This document shows positions 1 to 5,958 of a stretch of DNA of 10,741 nt, in pieces (position 1 is the first letter of the stretch; each line of letters begins with the position of its first letter). The notes under the pieces are model-generated. The model had not been told where the DNA came from and did not search any database. It saw only the letters and a program-made list of their open reading frames with translations. The stretch is from Deltaproteobacteria bacterium (GTDB lineage Bacteria > Desulfobacterota > Binatia > Binatales > Binataceae): contig PMOH01000153.1 in assembly GCA_003161515.1 (NCBI GenBank), forward strand, positions 721-11,461. The letters run 5' to 3'. The position numbers and the translations under genes are program-made.

Positions 1-558
1 GCACAAACCTGGAATCCGGATCACTACTCGGGCTTCAACGCCAAGACTGAGGAATACAATTACAAATTTCTCGGCGACCGCGAGATGCTCGGAGTCGCAC
101 ACGCCGAGCACTCACCGGAGCTGAAGTGCGCGACCGATGGCGGCGCCAGCGCATGTCCCGAGGCGTGGGAAGCGCGGCATATGTACATCGTCGAGGCCTC
201 GCCGCGACGCGAGCTGATTTCGCAGGCGCTGCAGGGCAAGACCATCATCTATATGGATTCCGAAATGTGGTTCGAGCCGTATATCGATGAGTACGATCAG
301 AAAGGTCAGCTCTGGCTGAATCACATCTGGTGGACGACCTATCGCGATCGGCCGGTGCCCGACGCGCGCGTCGCGATCTACCCGTTCAAGCGCGAGTTCG
401 AAGTCGGCGCCGTCTCGACTGACGTGCAGAGCGGCTTCGCGACGATGTGCTATCTACCGGGGCTGCAAACTCCTGAGCGAGAGTGTTGGTATATCAACAT
501 GGGCGCGGTGGACAAGGAATTCTTCACGACCAACGCGATGGTCAAGGCTGCGCCGTAG
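1..558 (+). CDS. DUF1329 family protein, C-terminal part (5' end outside window)
   Basis: The reading frame is open from base 1 and ends at the TAG at 556-558, giving about 185 residues of the C-terminal part of a longer protein. The visible start of the frame reads AQTWNPDHYSGFNAKTEEYN, followed by a 'YKFLGDREML' segment and an aromatic-rich stretch with 'GKTIIYMDSEMWFEPY' and 'LWLNHIWWTTYRD'. I recognise these as hallmarks of DUF1329, a family of secreted proteins with an outer-membrane lipoprotein-sorting (LolA/LolB-like) beta fold. They are often encoded beside DUF1302 or RND genes in hydrocarbon- and steroid-using proteobacteria. No enzymatic role is established and I assign none. A signal peptide, if present, would lie upstream of the window. 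A GC-rich hairpin follows the stop, so this is probably the last gene of its own transcript. The ATG at 85 is an internal methionine, not the start. Confidence 0.85.
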   Translation, partial: AQTWNPDHYSGFNAKTEEYNYKFLGDREMLGVAHAEHSPELKCATDGGASACPEAWEARHMYIVEASPRRELISQALQGKTIIYMDSEMWFEPYIDEYDQKGQLWLNHIWWTTYRDRPVPDARVAIYPFKREFEVGAVSTDVQSGFATMCYLPGLQTPERECWYINMGAVDKEFFTTNAMVKAAP

Positions 559-578
559 GGTTAACTTGATCTGATGAC

Positions 579-597
579 GGGGCGGGCTCACCGCCCC
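579..597 (+). terminator. GC-rich hairpin after the DUF1329 gene
   Basis: A perfect 7-bp stem, GGGGCGG (579-585) paired with CCGCCCC (591-597), encloses the 5-base loop GCTCA. It begins 21 bases after the DUF1329 stop. There is no T tract; the next bases are ATCTCGAAAA. If it is a terminator, it is an imperfect one, or it only stabilises the 3' end of the mRNA. The position between two genes supports the call, while the missing T run limits confidence. Confidence 0.45.
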
Positions 598-641
598 ATC
601 TCGAAAACTGCCATAGTCGCGCCGATGCTGTTCGCGAGCGC

Positions 642-647
642 AGGAGG
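642..647 (+). promoter_or_regulatory. Perfect Shine-Dalgarno of the SDR remnant
   Basis: AGGAGG sits 5 bases before the ATG at 653. It is the strongest ribosome binding site in the window and fixes the original start of the SDR gene. The open frames that run through the body of the gene begin elsewhere, because the frame from this ATG is broken soon afterwards. Confidence 0.75.
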
Positions 648-652
648 AACGC

Positions 653-1211
653 ATGGCGGAATCAAATCATCGTCCAGTTTGCGCGGTGTTGGCGTCGGAC
701 CGGGACTCGGCGCAGCGCTCGCGTGTAGATTTGCCAAGGAATACTCCGTCGCGCTGATCGCGCGCGGTGAGGACAAGCTGATCGGGCTCGCGAAGGAAAT
801 CGAGCCGGCCGGCGGCAAGGCCATTCCGGTCTCCGCAGATTTCTCCCCAAGCCGGCGGATATTGCCGCGGCGTTCGACAAGGTTCGCAACGGACTCGGCG
901 AGGTGGAGGTGCTGCTGTACAACGCAGCGATGCGTCCATTCGGCAAACTGATGGACACCAAGCCGAACACGTTCGAGAACACCTGGCGCGTCACTACTTT
1001 CGGCGCGTTCCTGGCGGCGCAGGAGGTCGTGCCGGCGATGCTGAAACGCAGCAGCGGCACGATCATCTTCACCGGTGCAACCGCGGGAATTAAACCGTTT
1101 GCGACCTCGGCAGCGTTCGGGCCGGCGAAGTTCGCGCTGCGCGGGCTGGCGCAGGTGATGGCTCGTGACCTGCAGCTCTTTTCCCGCCGGCGGCTTGACA
1201 CGTCTAATTAA
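653..1211 (+). pseudogene. Frameshifted and 3'-truncated short-chain dehydrogenase/reductase (SDR)
   Basis: Joining three frames restores a typical SDR N-terminal two thirds. From the ATG at 653 it reads MAESNHRPVCAV. Near 686-690 the frame moves by one base into VGVGPGLGAALACRFA, the glycine-rich NAD(P)-binding turn, and runs on to 'IPVSADFS'. At the CCCC run around 846-849 it moves again into KPADIAAAFDKVRNGLGEVE, then the 'LLYNAA' motif (NNAG-equivalent), 'GTIIFTGATAG' and 'AAFGPAKFALRGLAQVMARDL'. Both shifts are explained by loss of a single base. After 'ARDLQ' (about 1175) similarity stops and the frame ends at the TAA at 1209-1211. The last 70 or so residues, where the family usually has a 'GIHVAHV' strand, are missing. 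The usual catalytic YxxxK is FxxxK (F-G-P-A-K), which I recall as normal in one atypical SDR subfamily. One or both shifts could be sequencing errors, but the missing 3' end cannot be explained that way. Confidence 0.8.
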
Positions 1212-1224
1212 CTGATCAGTTAAT
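1195..1224 (+). promoter_or_regulatory. Probable promoter of the tetR-efflux operon
   Basis: A consensus -35 box TTGACA (1195-1200) is followed, after 18 bases, by GTTAAT (1219-1224), which matches the -10 consensus at 4 of 6 positions. The spacer and -10 are largely covered by the first palindromic operator, the usual arrangement for repression by blocking RNA polymerase. Transcription would start near 1231, leaving a leader of about 30 bases before the ATG at 1263. The -35 box lies inside the broken end of the SDR remnant. The -10 assignment is the weak part. Confidence 0.55.
1207..1224. promoter_or_regulatory. TetR-type operator 1, perfect 18-bp palindrome
   Basis: ATTAACTGATCAGTTAAT is a perfect inverted repeat with no spacer. 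It is AT-rich in an otherwise GC-rich region and lies directly upstream of a TetR-family gene, between the candidate -35 box and the end of the candidate -10. It also covers the stop codon of the SDR remnant. The length and symmetry fit a TetR dimer site. That the 1263 product binds here is an inference from position and from the second related copy. Confidence 0.75.
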
Positions 1225-1231
1225 ACTTGTA

Positions 1232-1247
1232 TTAACTGTTCGGTTAA
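1232..1247. promoter_or_regulatory. TetR-type operator 2, imperfect palindrome
   Basis: TTAACTGTTCGGTTAA repeats operator 1 with changes only in the centre and right arm: TTAACTG is identical and TTAA closes both. Its centre lies 24 bp from that of operator 1, slightly more than two helical turns. Two dimers could therefore bind near the same DNA face. It lies in the predicted leader, 15 bases before the tetR start codon. Confidence 0.7.
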
Positions 1248-1262
1248 CGAAGACTATCGAGC

Positions 1263-1946
1263 ATGGCCGGCCCACGCACCACTGTCCGCAATCTCAAGCG
1301 CACGCGCGAGAAGATCCTCGCTGCGGCGCTGGCCGAGTTTTCGGCGCGCGGTTTCGCGGGGGCGAGAGTTGACGCGATCGCGCGGCGGGCTCGGGTCAAC
1401 AAGCGCATGCTGTACTACTGCTTCGGCGCGAAGCAGGACCTCTATCGGGAAATTCTGCGTCGCAAGATTGCTGAGCGCAGCGAATGGCTCGAATCGACAC
1501 CGGATGACTTTGCCGGCGTGCTCGCGCACATATACCTGTCCGGCGGGACCGATATGGATTTCGTGCGGCTGATGGAATGGGAGGCGATCGACAGTGGCGG
1601 CAGGAAGTGTATCGCCGAGGCGGAGCGTCGCGCGCTGTTCGAGAAAGCGGTCGCTCGGCTTCGCGTGCTGCAGCGCAGAGGATCGATTCCCCGCGGCGCC
1701 GATCTGACTCAACTTTTTATTTCGATGTTGTCGTTGGCCTTGTTCCCGCTGGTGATGCCTCAGATCATCCGTCTGATTCATGGGATGGAGCCGACCGACC
1801 CGCGCTTCATGCGTCAGCGCGCGGATTTCCTGCGCTGGCTCGGAGATCGTCTGGTCAAACCTGCGAGAGCCACGCGGAATCATCCTCGCCGTGCGCGCGT
1901 TCGGATTATTGCCGTTAGCCGCGTCCAATCGGGTCAACTCGCATGA
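1263..1946 (+). CDS. TetR/AcrR family transcriptional regulator of the efflux operon (CecR-like)
   Basis: The product has 227 residues. Residues 15-62 form the TetR DNA-binding domain: 'KILAAALAEFSARGFAGARV', then the helix-turn-helix 'IARRARVNKRMLYYCFGAKQ', followed by DLY. The C-terminal ligand domain runs to about residue 198 and contains 'LFISMLSLALFPLVMPQIIR', a pattern of regulators in the CecR (YbiH) neighbourhood. The last 27 residues are arginine-rich and look like a non-conserved tail. A weak GAAGA (1249-1253) precedes the ATG. The stop overlaps the next start as ATGA (1943-1946), so regulator and pump are translationally coupled. Two palindromes just upstream point to autoregulation of the whole operon. 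The ligand is unknown. In E. coli the related CecR controls the ybhGFSR drug-export genes, which matches the layout here. Confidence 0.88.
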   Translation: MAGPRTTVRNLKRTREKILAAALAEFSARGFAGARVDAIARRARVNKRMLYYCFGAKQDLYREILRRKIAERSEWLESTPDDFAGVLAHIYLSGGTDMDFVRLMEWEAIDSGGRKCIAEAERRALFEKAVARLRVLQRRGSIPRGADLTQLFISMLSLALFPLVMPQIIRLIHGMEPTDPRFMRQRADFLRWLGDRLVKPARATRNHPRRARVRIIAVSRVQSGQLA

Positions 1947-2935
1947 CGAAACGAATCATCATGCTGGTTGTGATCCTGATCGTGGGCGTCGGAGCATGGA
2001 CCGGCTACTCGCGGTTTTTCAAAGACGAGGTCGCGAGCGACAATCTGCTGGTTTCCGGCAATATCGAAGCACACGAAAGCGTCGTCAGCTTTAAGGCCGT
2101 GCAATCGCGGGTAGTCGAATTGCCGTTCGACGAAGGCCAGTGGGTAAAGGCCGGCACAGTGCTGGCGCGGCTGGACGACGGCGACTACCGGCAGCAGGTC
2201 GCGATCAACGAAGCCGCTCTCCAGGTGCAGGAACAGCAGCTCGCTTCCGCGATGCAAAAGCTCGAAGCCGCGCACGCGACTATCAGCAACGACGACGCTG
2301 ACCTCGCGCAGAAAAATATCGACTACGGCCGGAGTCAAAAACTCTGGACGGAAAAAATTATTTCCGGCGACCAGCGCGACCATACCGACACCGCGCTCAA
2401 GCAGTCGGGCGCCGCGATGCAACGGGACCGCGCGATGGAACGCAGCGCGCAACAGGATATTGCGGTCGCCAAGGCGAACATCCGCAGCGCAAGCGAGAAT
2501 CTCGAGCTGGCGAAGATCATGCTCGGCTACACTACACTGCGCGCGCCGTTCTCGGGCGTGATTCTCACGCGGCAGACCGAACTGGGCGAAGTGATGCAGC
2601 CAGGCACGCCGGTGGTCACGTTGGCCGACCTCGATCACGTGTGGCTGCGCGCTTACGTCGCGGAGACTGATCTCGGGCGAATCCGATGGGGTCAGGCGGC
2701 GACGGTTCACACCGACACGTATCCCGACAAGGCGTATCCGGGGCAGATTTCGTTCATCGCTTCGGAGGCGGAGTTCACGCCGAAGAGCGTCGAGACGCAT
2801 AAAGAGCGCGTGACGCTGGTCTATCGAATCAAGATCGACGTTGAAAATCCCCGTCACGAATTGAAGCCCGGGATGCCGGCGGACGCGACCATTCACCTCG
2901 GCGCTCCGGTGCAAAGCGGCAACAGTCGTGGATGA
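1943..2935 (+). CDS. HlyD/YbhG-like periplasmic adaptor (membrane fusion protein)
   Basis: This is a 330-residue protein, practically the same length as E. coli YbhG. Residues 5-22 form an uncleaved-looking hydrophobic anchor after MTKR. Residues 38-80 are the first half of the lipoyl/barrel-sandwich domain ('VSGNIEAHE', 'VVELPFDEGQWVKAGTVLAR'). Residues 82-195 are rich in A, E, Q and K and should form the alpha-helical coiled-coil hairpin. Residues 198-228 close the sandwich ('LRAPFSGVILTR', 'GEVMQPGTPVVTL'). Residues 233-318 form the beta-barrel, including 'FTPKSVETHKERVTLVYRIK' and 'LKPGMPADATIHLG'. The role is to bridge the inner-membrane ABC pump to an outer-membrane channel. No TolC-like gene is in the window, so the partner would be encoded elsewhere. 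The ATG lies in the ATGA overlap with tetR. Confidence 0.9.
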   Translation: MTKRIIMLVVILIVGVGAWTGYSRFFKDEVASDNLLVSGNIEAHESVVSFKAVQSRVVELPFDEGQWVKAGTVLARLDDGDYRQQVAINEAALQVQEQQLASAMQKLEAAHATISNDDADLAQKNIDYGRSQKLWTEKIISGDQRDHTDTALKQSGAAMQRDRAMERSAQQDIAVAKANIRSASENLELAKIMLGYTTLRAPFSGVILTRQTELGEVMQPGTPVVTLADLDHVWLRAYVAETDLGRIRWGQAATVHTDTYPDKAYPGQISFIASEAEFTPKSVETHKERVTLVYRIKIDVENPRHELKPGMPADATIHLGAPVQSGNSRG

Positions 2936-3869
2936 AAAAACCGTTGTCGTGCGCGATCTGGTGAAGGATTTTCCCGGCGTCCGCGCGATCGATCACCTAA
3001 GCTTCGACGTCGCACCCGGCGAAATCTTCGGCATCGTCGGACCGGACGGTGCGGGCAAGACCACGACCATGCGAATTCTCGCGGGAGTGCTCGCGCCGGA
3101 CGGCGGCGGGGCGACGGTCGCTCGATGCGATGTCGTCGCGGACCCGGAAGGCGTCAAGAATCTAATCAGCTACATGCCGCAACGCTTCGGCCTCTACGAA
3201 GATCTGACGGTGGACGAGAACATCCGCTTTTACGCGGACCTGTTCGGCGTTAGCAGACGGGACCGCGAGTCGCGCGCCGGTGAACTGCTGAAGTCATGCG
3301 GCATGAGCGAGTTCCGCGGGCGCCAGGCGGGCAAGCTGTCGGGCGGGATGAAGCAGAAGCTCGGCCTGGTCTGCGCGCTGATACACACGCCGCGAGTATT
3401 GTTGCTCGACGAGCCGACCAACGGCGTCGATCCGGTTTCGCGCCGCGAATTCTGGGTGATGCTCTACTCGCTAGTCGGCCAGGGCGTGACCGTAGTCAAT
3501 TCCACCGCGTACCTCGACGAGGCCGAGCGATGTCATCGGGTTGCACTGCTGCATCAGGGACGCCTGCTCTTTTGCGATTCACCGGCGCGGCTGAAGTCGC
3601 GGCTGCAGGGCTCGGTGGTATCGATCGTGTCAGTCGAGGCGCGCCGGGTGCGTGACGAACTCGCTGCGGCCGAGGGTGTTTCGAGCGTGGTGCTGGTCGG
3701 CGACGCGGTTCATTTGTTCGTCGATGACGCCGAGCGGCGCATCCCGGATCTTAGCGCGCGATTGATAGGCCGGCAAATTCCGTTTGACGAGATCGTTCGC
3801 GTCACACCGAGTATCGAAGATCTTTTTGTCGAGGCGGTCCGCAAAGATTCGACACGCGTGGCTGCATGA
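2928..3869 (+). CDS. ABC transporter ATPase, first of pair (YbhF N-half-like, degenerate H-loop)
   Basis: This 313-residue nucleotide-binding protein has Walker A GPDGAGKT (38-45), Q-loop Gln85, signature LSGGMKQ (137-143), Walker B VLLLDEP with catalytic Glu162, and D-loop GVDP (166-169). The switch histidine is missing: 'NSTAYLDEAERC' has Ala194 where the partner gene has His197. E. coli YbhF, as I recall it, has a similar STAY-type motif in its N-terminal half, so this is probably a family trait rather than decay. Residues after about 235 form the C-terminal extension usual for this drug-export ATPase group. The start is GTG at 2928, giving an 8-base overlap with the adaptor gene; the nearby ATG at 2932 is in another frame. 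It should pair with the next gene product to power the two permeases. Confidence 0.9.
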   Translation: MDEKTVVVRDLVKDFPGVRAIDHLSFDVAPGEIFGIVGPDGAGKTTTMRILAGVLAPDGGGATVARCDVVADPEGVKNLISYMPQRFGLYEDLTVDENIRFYADLFGVSRRDRESRAGELLKSCGMSEFRGRQAGKLSGGMKQKLGLVCALIHTPRVLLLDEPTNGVDPVSRREFWVMLYSLVGQGVTVVNSTAYLDEAERCHRVALLHQGRLLFCDSPARLKSRLQGSVVSIVSVEARRVRDELAAAEGVSSVVLVGDAVHLFVDDAERRIPDLSARLIGRQIPFDEIVRVTPSIEDLFVEAVRKDSTRVAA

Positions 3870-4828
3870 CGGCTTCCAACGGCTATTCGGTCGAGGTCGA
3901 GAAGCTGGTGAAGCGGTTCGGCGATTTCACCGCGGTCGATCGGATTTCATTTCAAACGCGAAGCGGCGAGGTGTTCGGATTCCTGGGACCCAACGGATCG
4001 GGGAAGTCGACCACGATTCGAATTCTGTGCGGATTGCTGCATCCGACGTCCGGTCGCGCGATTGTTGCGGGCTACGACGTGGTCGAATCGCCCGAACTTA
4101 TCCGGCGCAATATCGGGTACATGTCGCAGAAGTTTTCGCTGTACGCCGATCTCACCGTGTTCGAGAATTTGCGCTTCTACGCGGGAATGTACGGCGTCCC
4201 AGCGGCCGAGTTGCGCGGACGGATCGATTGGGCGCTCGAGATGGCCGGGTTGCGCGGGCGCGAGTCGAGCCTGACCGGCACTCTGGCTGGCGGATGGAAG
4301 CAGCGCCTCGCGCTGGGCTGCGCGGTGCTGCATCGGCCGCCAATTCTGTTTCTGGATGAGCCGACCTCGGGCGTCGATCCGCTCTCGCGGCGGCTGTTTT
4401 GGGAGTTGATTCAACAGATGAGCAGCGAGGGCGTGACGATATTCGTCACCACGCACTACATGGACGAAGCCGAATACTGCAACCGGCTGGCGCTGATGAA
4501 CGGCGGCAAATTGATCGCGCTGGGCACGCCGACCGAACTGAAGCTGGGTTCGATCCAGGGATCGCTGCTGCTGCTCGAATGCGATCGGCTGGGCGACGCG
4601 ATCGAACGGGTGCGCCGCCTCGACAATGTTCGCGACGTCGCGGTTTTTGGCAACGCGCTGCACCTGGTGGTGTCCGATGCTGCGATCGCGCCGACGATTC
4701 GCGCCGCGCTCGAGTCGTATGGAATCTTAGTCACAGGCCTGAGGGTGATTCGTCCCAGCCTCGAAGATGCGTTCGTCGCGTTGACTACTCGACACGGCGC
4801 CGACGACGCCTCGGAACTGTCGCCATGA
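3866..4828 (+). CDS. ABC transporter ATPase, second of pair (YbhF C-half-like, variant signature)
   Basis: This 320-residue protein has Walker A GPNGSGKS (41-48), Q-loop Gln88, Walker B ILFLDEP with catalytic Glu165, D-loop GVDP and the switch histidine His197 in 'TTHYMDEAEYC'. The ABC signature is LAGGWKQ (140-146) instead of LSGGxxQ, losing the serine that contacts the gamma-phosphate of the ATP held by the partner. Together with the first ATPase it corresponds to the two fused halves of E. coli YbhF; here they are separate genes joined by an ATGA overlap (3866-3869). The order ATPase-1, ATPase-2, permease, permease matches the YbhF domain order followed by YbhS and YbhR. The stop again overlaps the next start as ATGA (4825-4828). 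Confidence 0.9.
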   Translation: MTASNGYSVEVEKLVKRFGDFTAVDRISFQTRSGEVFGFLGPNGSGKSTTIRILCGLLHPTSGRAIVAGYDVVESPELIRRNIGYMSQKFSLYADLTVFENLRFYAGMYGVPAAELRGRIDWALEMAGLRGRESSLTGTLAGGWKQRLALGCAVLHRPPILFLDEPTSGVDPLSRRLFWELIQQMSSEGVTIFVTTHYMDEAEYCNRLALMNGGKLIALGTPTELKLGSIQGSLLLLECDRLGDAIERVRRLDNVRDVAVFGNALHLVVSDAAIAPTIRAALESYGILVTGLRVIRPSLEDAFVALTTRHGADDASELSP

Positions 4829-5958
4829 ATCTTCGCCGGCTGCTCGCCATCTCGCGCAAGGAAGTAATCCAGGTGCTGCGCGACACGCGCAGCCTGCTGA
4901 TCGTTCTGCTGATGCCGCTGATGCTCATGTCGGTGCTCGGTTACGGCGTCAATCTCGACACCAAGCACATCAGGGTGTTTGCGCTTGATGAGGAGGGCAG
5001 CCAGGCGAGTCAGGATCTTCTGAGGCGCTTTCAATCGTCTGAGTATTTCGACCTGGTCGCAATTGTCACCGACTACCGGGCGCTGGCGACCGCGCTCGAC
5101 GATGGCCGATGTCAGCTCGCGATCGTGATTCCGTACGATTTCTCGGCGCGTCTGCACGACGGCCGCCCGGTGAACATACAAGCGCTGGTCGATGGATCCG
5201 ATAACAACACCGCAGAGCTCGCAATCGGATACGCGCAGGGCGTGATCGCCTCTTACGGCGCGGTCGTGCAGGCTGAGTATCTGCGCAAGTCCCACGCGCC
5301 CAGCGTGAATCCCGTACTGTCGGTCGAACCGCGCACATGGTTCAACGAGGATCTCGAAAGCAAAAACTTCATTGTACCGGGCGTCGCAGCGATCGTGATG
5401 GCGGTGGTCGGGGTGCTGCTCACGTCGCTGACGGTCGCGCGCGAGTGGGAACGCGGCACGATGGAGCAACTCATCTCGACTCCGGTGACGTCGCTCGAAA
5501 TCATTATCGGTAAGCTGCTGCCCTACTTCGCGCTGGGGATGTTCGATACCGCTGCATGCGCGGCGATCGCGGTCTTGTGGTTTCAGGTTCCGTTTCGCGG
5601 TTCGCTGATCGCGTTGAGCGCGGGATCGGGAATTTATCTAATCGCAATTCTTGGGCTTGGATTCTGGATTTCCGTCGCGACCAAGCAACAACTTGCCGCG
5701 AGCCAGATTGGTTTGGTGACCGCCTTCCTGCCATCGTTCCTGCTGTCGGGATTCACGTTTCCAATCGACCAGATGCCGGCCGGAGTCCAGCCGTTCACCT
5801 ACTTTATCGCGGCGCGCTACTACATCGTGATTCTCAAGAGCGTATTTCTGCGCGGCATCGGGGTCAGTTTTCTCGCCGGGCCTTTGATTGCACTCGTCAT
5901 CTATGCGTCGGTCATGGTGCTGCTGGCCAAATTATCGTTCCGCAAATCGCTGGCATGA
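4825..5958 (+). CDS. ABC-2 type permease, first of pair (YbhS-like)
   Basis: This 377-residue inner-membrane protein starts MNLRRLLAISRKEVIQVLRD, the amphipathic entry helix typical of ABC-2 exporters. TM1 is about residues 24-44. A large periplasmic domain follows (about 45-180, with 'FALDEEGSQ', 'DFSARLHDGR', 'LVDGSDNNTA'). TM2 is about 182-203, and then comes the cytoplasmic coupling segment 'VAREWERGTMEQLISTPVTS'. Further membrane segments lie around 226-252, 259-285, 292-312 and 345-368. The frame is open well upstream of 4825, but the homologous N-terminus and the ATGA overlap with the ATPase gene fix the start here. It should form the transmembrane channel with the next gene product. 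A 16-base identity (5585-5600 and 6733-6748), encoding part of the shared 'VPFRG' motif, reflects their common origin. Confidence 0.9.
   Translation: MNLRRLLAISRKEVIQVLRDTRSLLIVLLMPLMLMSVLGYGVNLDTKHIRVFALDEEGSQASQDLLRRFQSSEYFDLVAIVTDYRALATALDDGRCQLAIVIPYDFSARLHDGRPVNIQALVDGSDNNTAELAIGYAQGVIASYGAVVQAEYLRKSHAPSVNPVLSVEPRTWFNEDLESKNFIVPGVAAIVMAVVGVLLTSLTVAREWERGTMEQLISTPVTSLEIIIGKLLPYFALGMFDTAACAAIAVLWFQVPFRGSLIALSAGSGIYLIAILGLGFWISVATKQQLAASQIGLVTAFLPSFLLSGFTFPIDQMPAGVQPFTYFIAARYYIVILKSVFLRGIGVSFLAGPLIALVIYASVMVLLAKLSFRKSLA

Noticed and set aside
1175..1262. Insertion sequence or integrase site at the SDR junction
   Set aside because: No transposase fragment, terminal inverted repeat or target duplication could be seen at 1175-1262 or after 7103. 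The inverted repeats here are better explained as TetR operators.
1934..2914. Long antisense open frames, such as 1254-1937, 1934-2914, 4456-5469 and 9205-10179 on the minus strand
   Set aside because: They lie opposite well-recognised genes, their translations are arginine/histidine-rich without domain motifs, and such frames are expected from codon bias in GC-rich DNA.
2932..2934. ATG at 2932 as the start of the first ATPase
   Set aside because: It is in a different frame from the Walker A and signature motifs; the in-frame start is GTG at 2928.
4399..4824. Upstream extension of the first permease frame from 4399
   Set aside because: This stretch is out of frame with the second ATPase, which occupies it with intact motifs. 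The translation is low-complexity and arginine-rich until the real start at 4825.
5556..5954. Upstream extension of the second permease frame from 5556
   Set aside because: It overlaps the membrane segments of the first permease and has no permease-like sequence before 5955.
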